Assembly: GCA_016714785.1 (NCBI GenBank)
Contig: JADKCC010000015.1
Location: 62,001 to 126,000, forward strand
Reading direction: 5' to 3'
Length of the DNA: 64,000 nucleotides
DNA from: Saprospiraceae bacterium
GTDB taxonomy: Bacteria > Bacteroidota > Bacteroidia > Chitinophagales > Saprospiraceae
In this document: positions 63,805-64,000 of the stretch, one piece after another
How positions within the stretch are numbered: the stretch's first letter is position 1
Layout of the letters: every line of letters starts with the position of its first letter
Translations under genes and position numbers: made by a program
Notes under the pieces: model-generated
What the model was told of the DNA's origin: nothing
Database searches by the model: none
The model's input: the letters and a program-made list of their open reading frames with translations, nothing else

Positions 63805-64000
63805 CTGTCGATGTATTCAGTTTATAATAATCTGGTGGGAATCCATTGATTTGACGCCATATTTCATACCAGACACTCACGTTCTTAAGCAAAGTGAGGG
63901 CCTTTACACCTGCACCTACTCTCAATTGTTCAGGCCAAGGATGTGCACTTGCTATGGGTTTAACAAGGACTCTGTACAGTTGATTCGGAGAGATAAAATT
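63776..64000 (-). CDS. C-terminus of an HlyD/membrane-fusion-type protein, truncated by window edge
   Basis: An open frame enters from the right edge and runs 74 codons to a TAG at 63776-63778. The visible protein reads QLYRVLVKPI, HPWPEQLRVGAGVKAL, NVSVWYEIWRQINGFPPDYY and ends in a Lys/Asp-rich tail. The segment P-E-Q-L-R-V-G-A-G-V-K-A, followed by a short amphipathic stretch before the stop, is how HlyD/MFP-family adaptor proteins end. Overlap with the TolC gene supports this. Only the tail is visible, so the assignment rests largely on context. Confidence 0.72.
   Translation of the reverse strand, partial: NFISPNQLYRVLVKPIASAHPWPEQLRVGAGVKALTLLKNVSVWYEIWRQINGFPPDYYKLNTSTDEKGKDGKK

Noticed and set aside
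1..64000. tRNA, rRNA, CRISPR array, replication origin or prophage
   Set aside because: None was found when reading the intergenic regions on both strands; all larger gaps are accounted for above.

Overview
The window is a low-GC (about one third GC by eye), gene-dense stretch of a member of the Bacteroidota, most likely a Saprospiria-type lineage. The evidence is: proteins with type IX secretion (T9SS) C-terminal sorting domains, a SusC/SusD pair, a PorP/SprF protein, the T9SS regulator PorX, many lipoproteins, A-rich translation starts without a clear Shine-Dalgarno, and repeated -7 boxes of the Bacteroidota form TAnnTTTG upstream of genes. No tRNA, rRNA, CRISPR array or prophage was seen.

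Layout. 1-8100: end of a dicarboxylate/amino-acid symporter, a secreted protein of unknown function, a non-coding mobile-like repeat (copy 1), a TPR protein, TrhA/hemolysin III, glyA, and an AbiEii-type nucleotidyltransferase with its DUF6922-like partner. 8300-13600: a decayed Ser/Thr-kinase gene, an HD phosphohydrolase, porX, a structured intergenic region and an MFS transporter. 13600-20700 (minus strand): a CcoI-type copper P-type ATPase, an EamA transporter and a 1206-residue secreted metalloprotease. 20900-26000: a SusC-SusD-lipoprotein operon ending in a hairpin, followed by copy 2 of the repeat. 26761-35808 (minus): a translationally coupled operon of giant type B T9SS adhesin, PorP/SprF and OmpA-family protein; the adhesin is split by a single frameshift.

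36000-47900: a cytochrome c lipoprotein, an ECF sigma / anti-sigma / Spy-like operon, a PAP2/haloperoxidase-like lipoprotein, a Uma2 nuclease, a family 2 glycosyltransferase, two tandem Omp28-like T9SS proteins with CPWC thioredoxin-like motifs, a LamG protein with a type B sorting domain, and a YbaB/EbfC protein. 48000-64000: pyruvate dehydrogenase E2, an aldo/keto reductase, a CoA-transferase A subunit without its B subunit next to an abnormal GC-rich junction, folP, a secreted beta-propeller protein, two small lipoproteins, a spermidine-synthase-like enzyme coupled to a class III aminotransferase, a frameshifted and partly duplicated Rpn-like nuclease gene, a large outer-membrane protein, and the start of a TolC/HlyD export operon.

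The unifying theme is the cell surface: porX, six T9SS cargo proteins, the SprF/OmpA cassette, SusCD, TolC/HlyD and many lipoproteins. The least explained signals are non-coding: a two-copy TA-flanked inverted-repeat element made of hairpins, a two-copy double-hairpin element at 36667 and 62294, a phased-repeat block at 12085, and a GC-rich scar at 51158-51190. Five open frames begin with TTG in or next to a -7 box, so their starts have been moved to internal codons.
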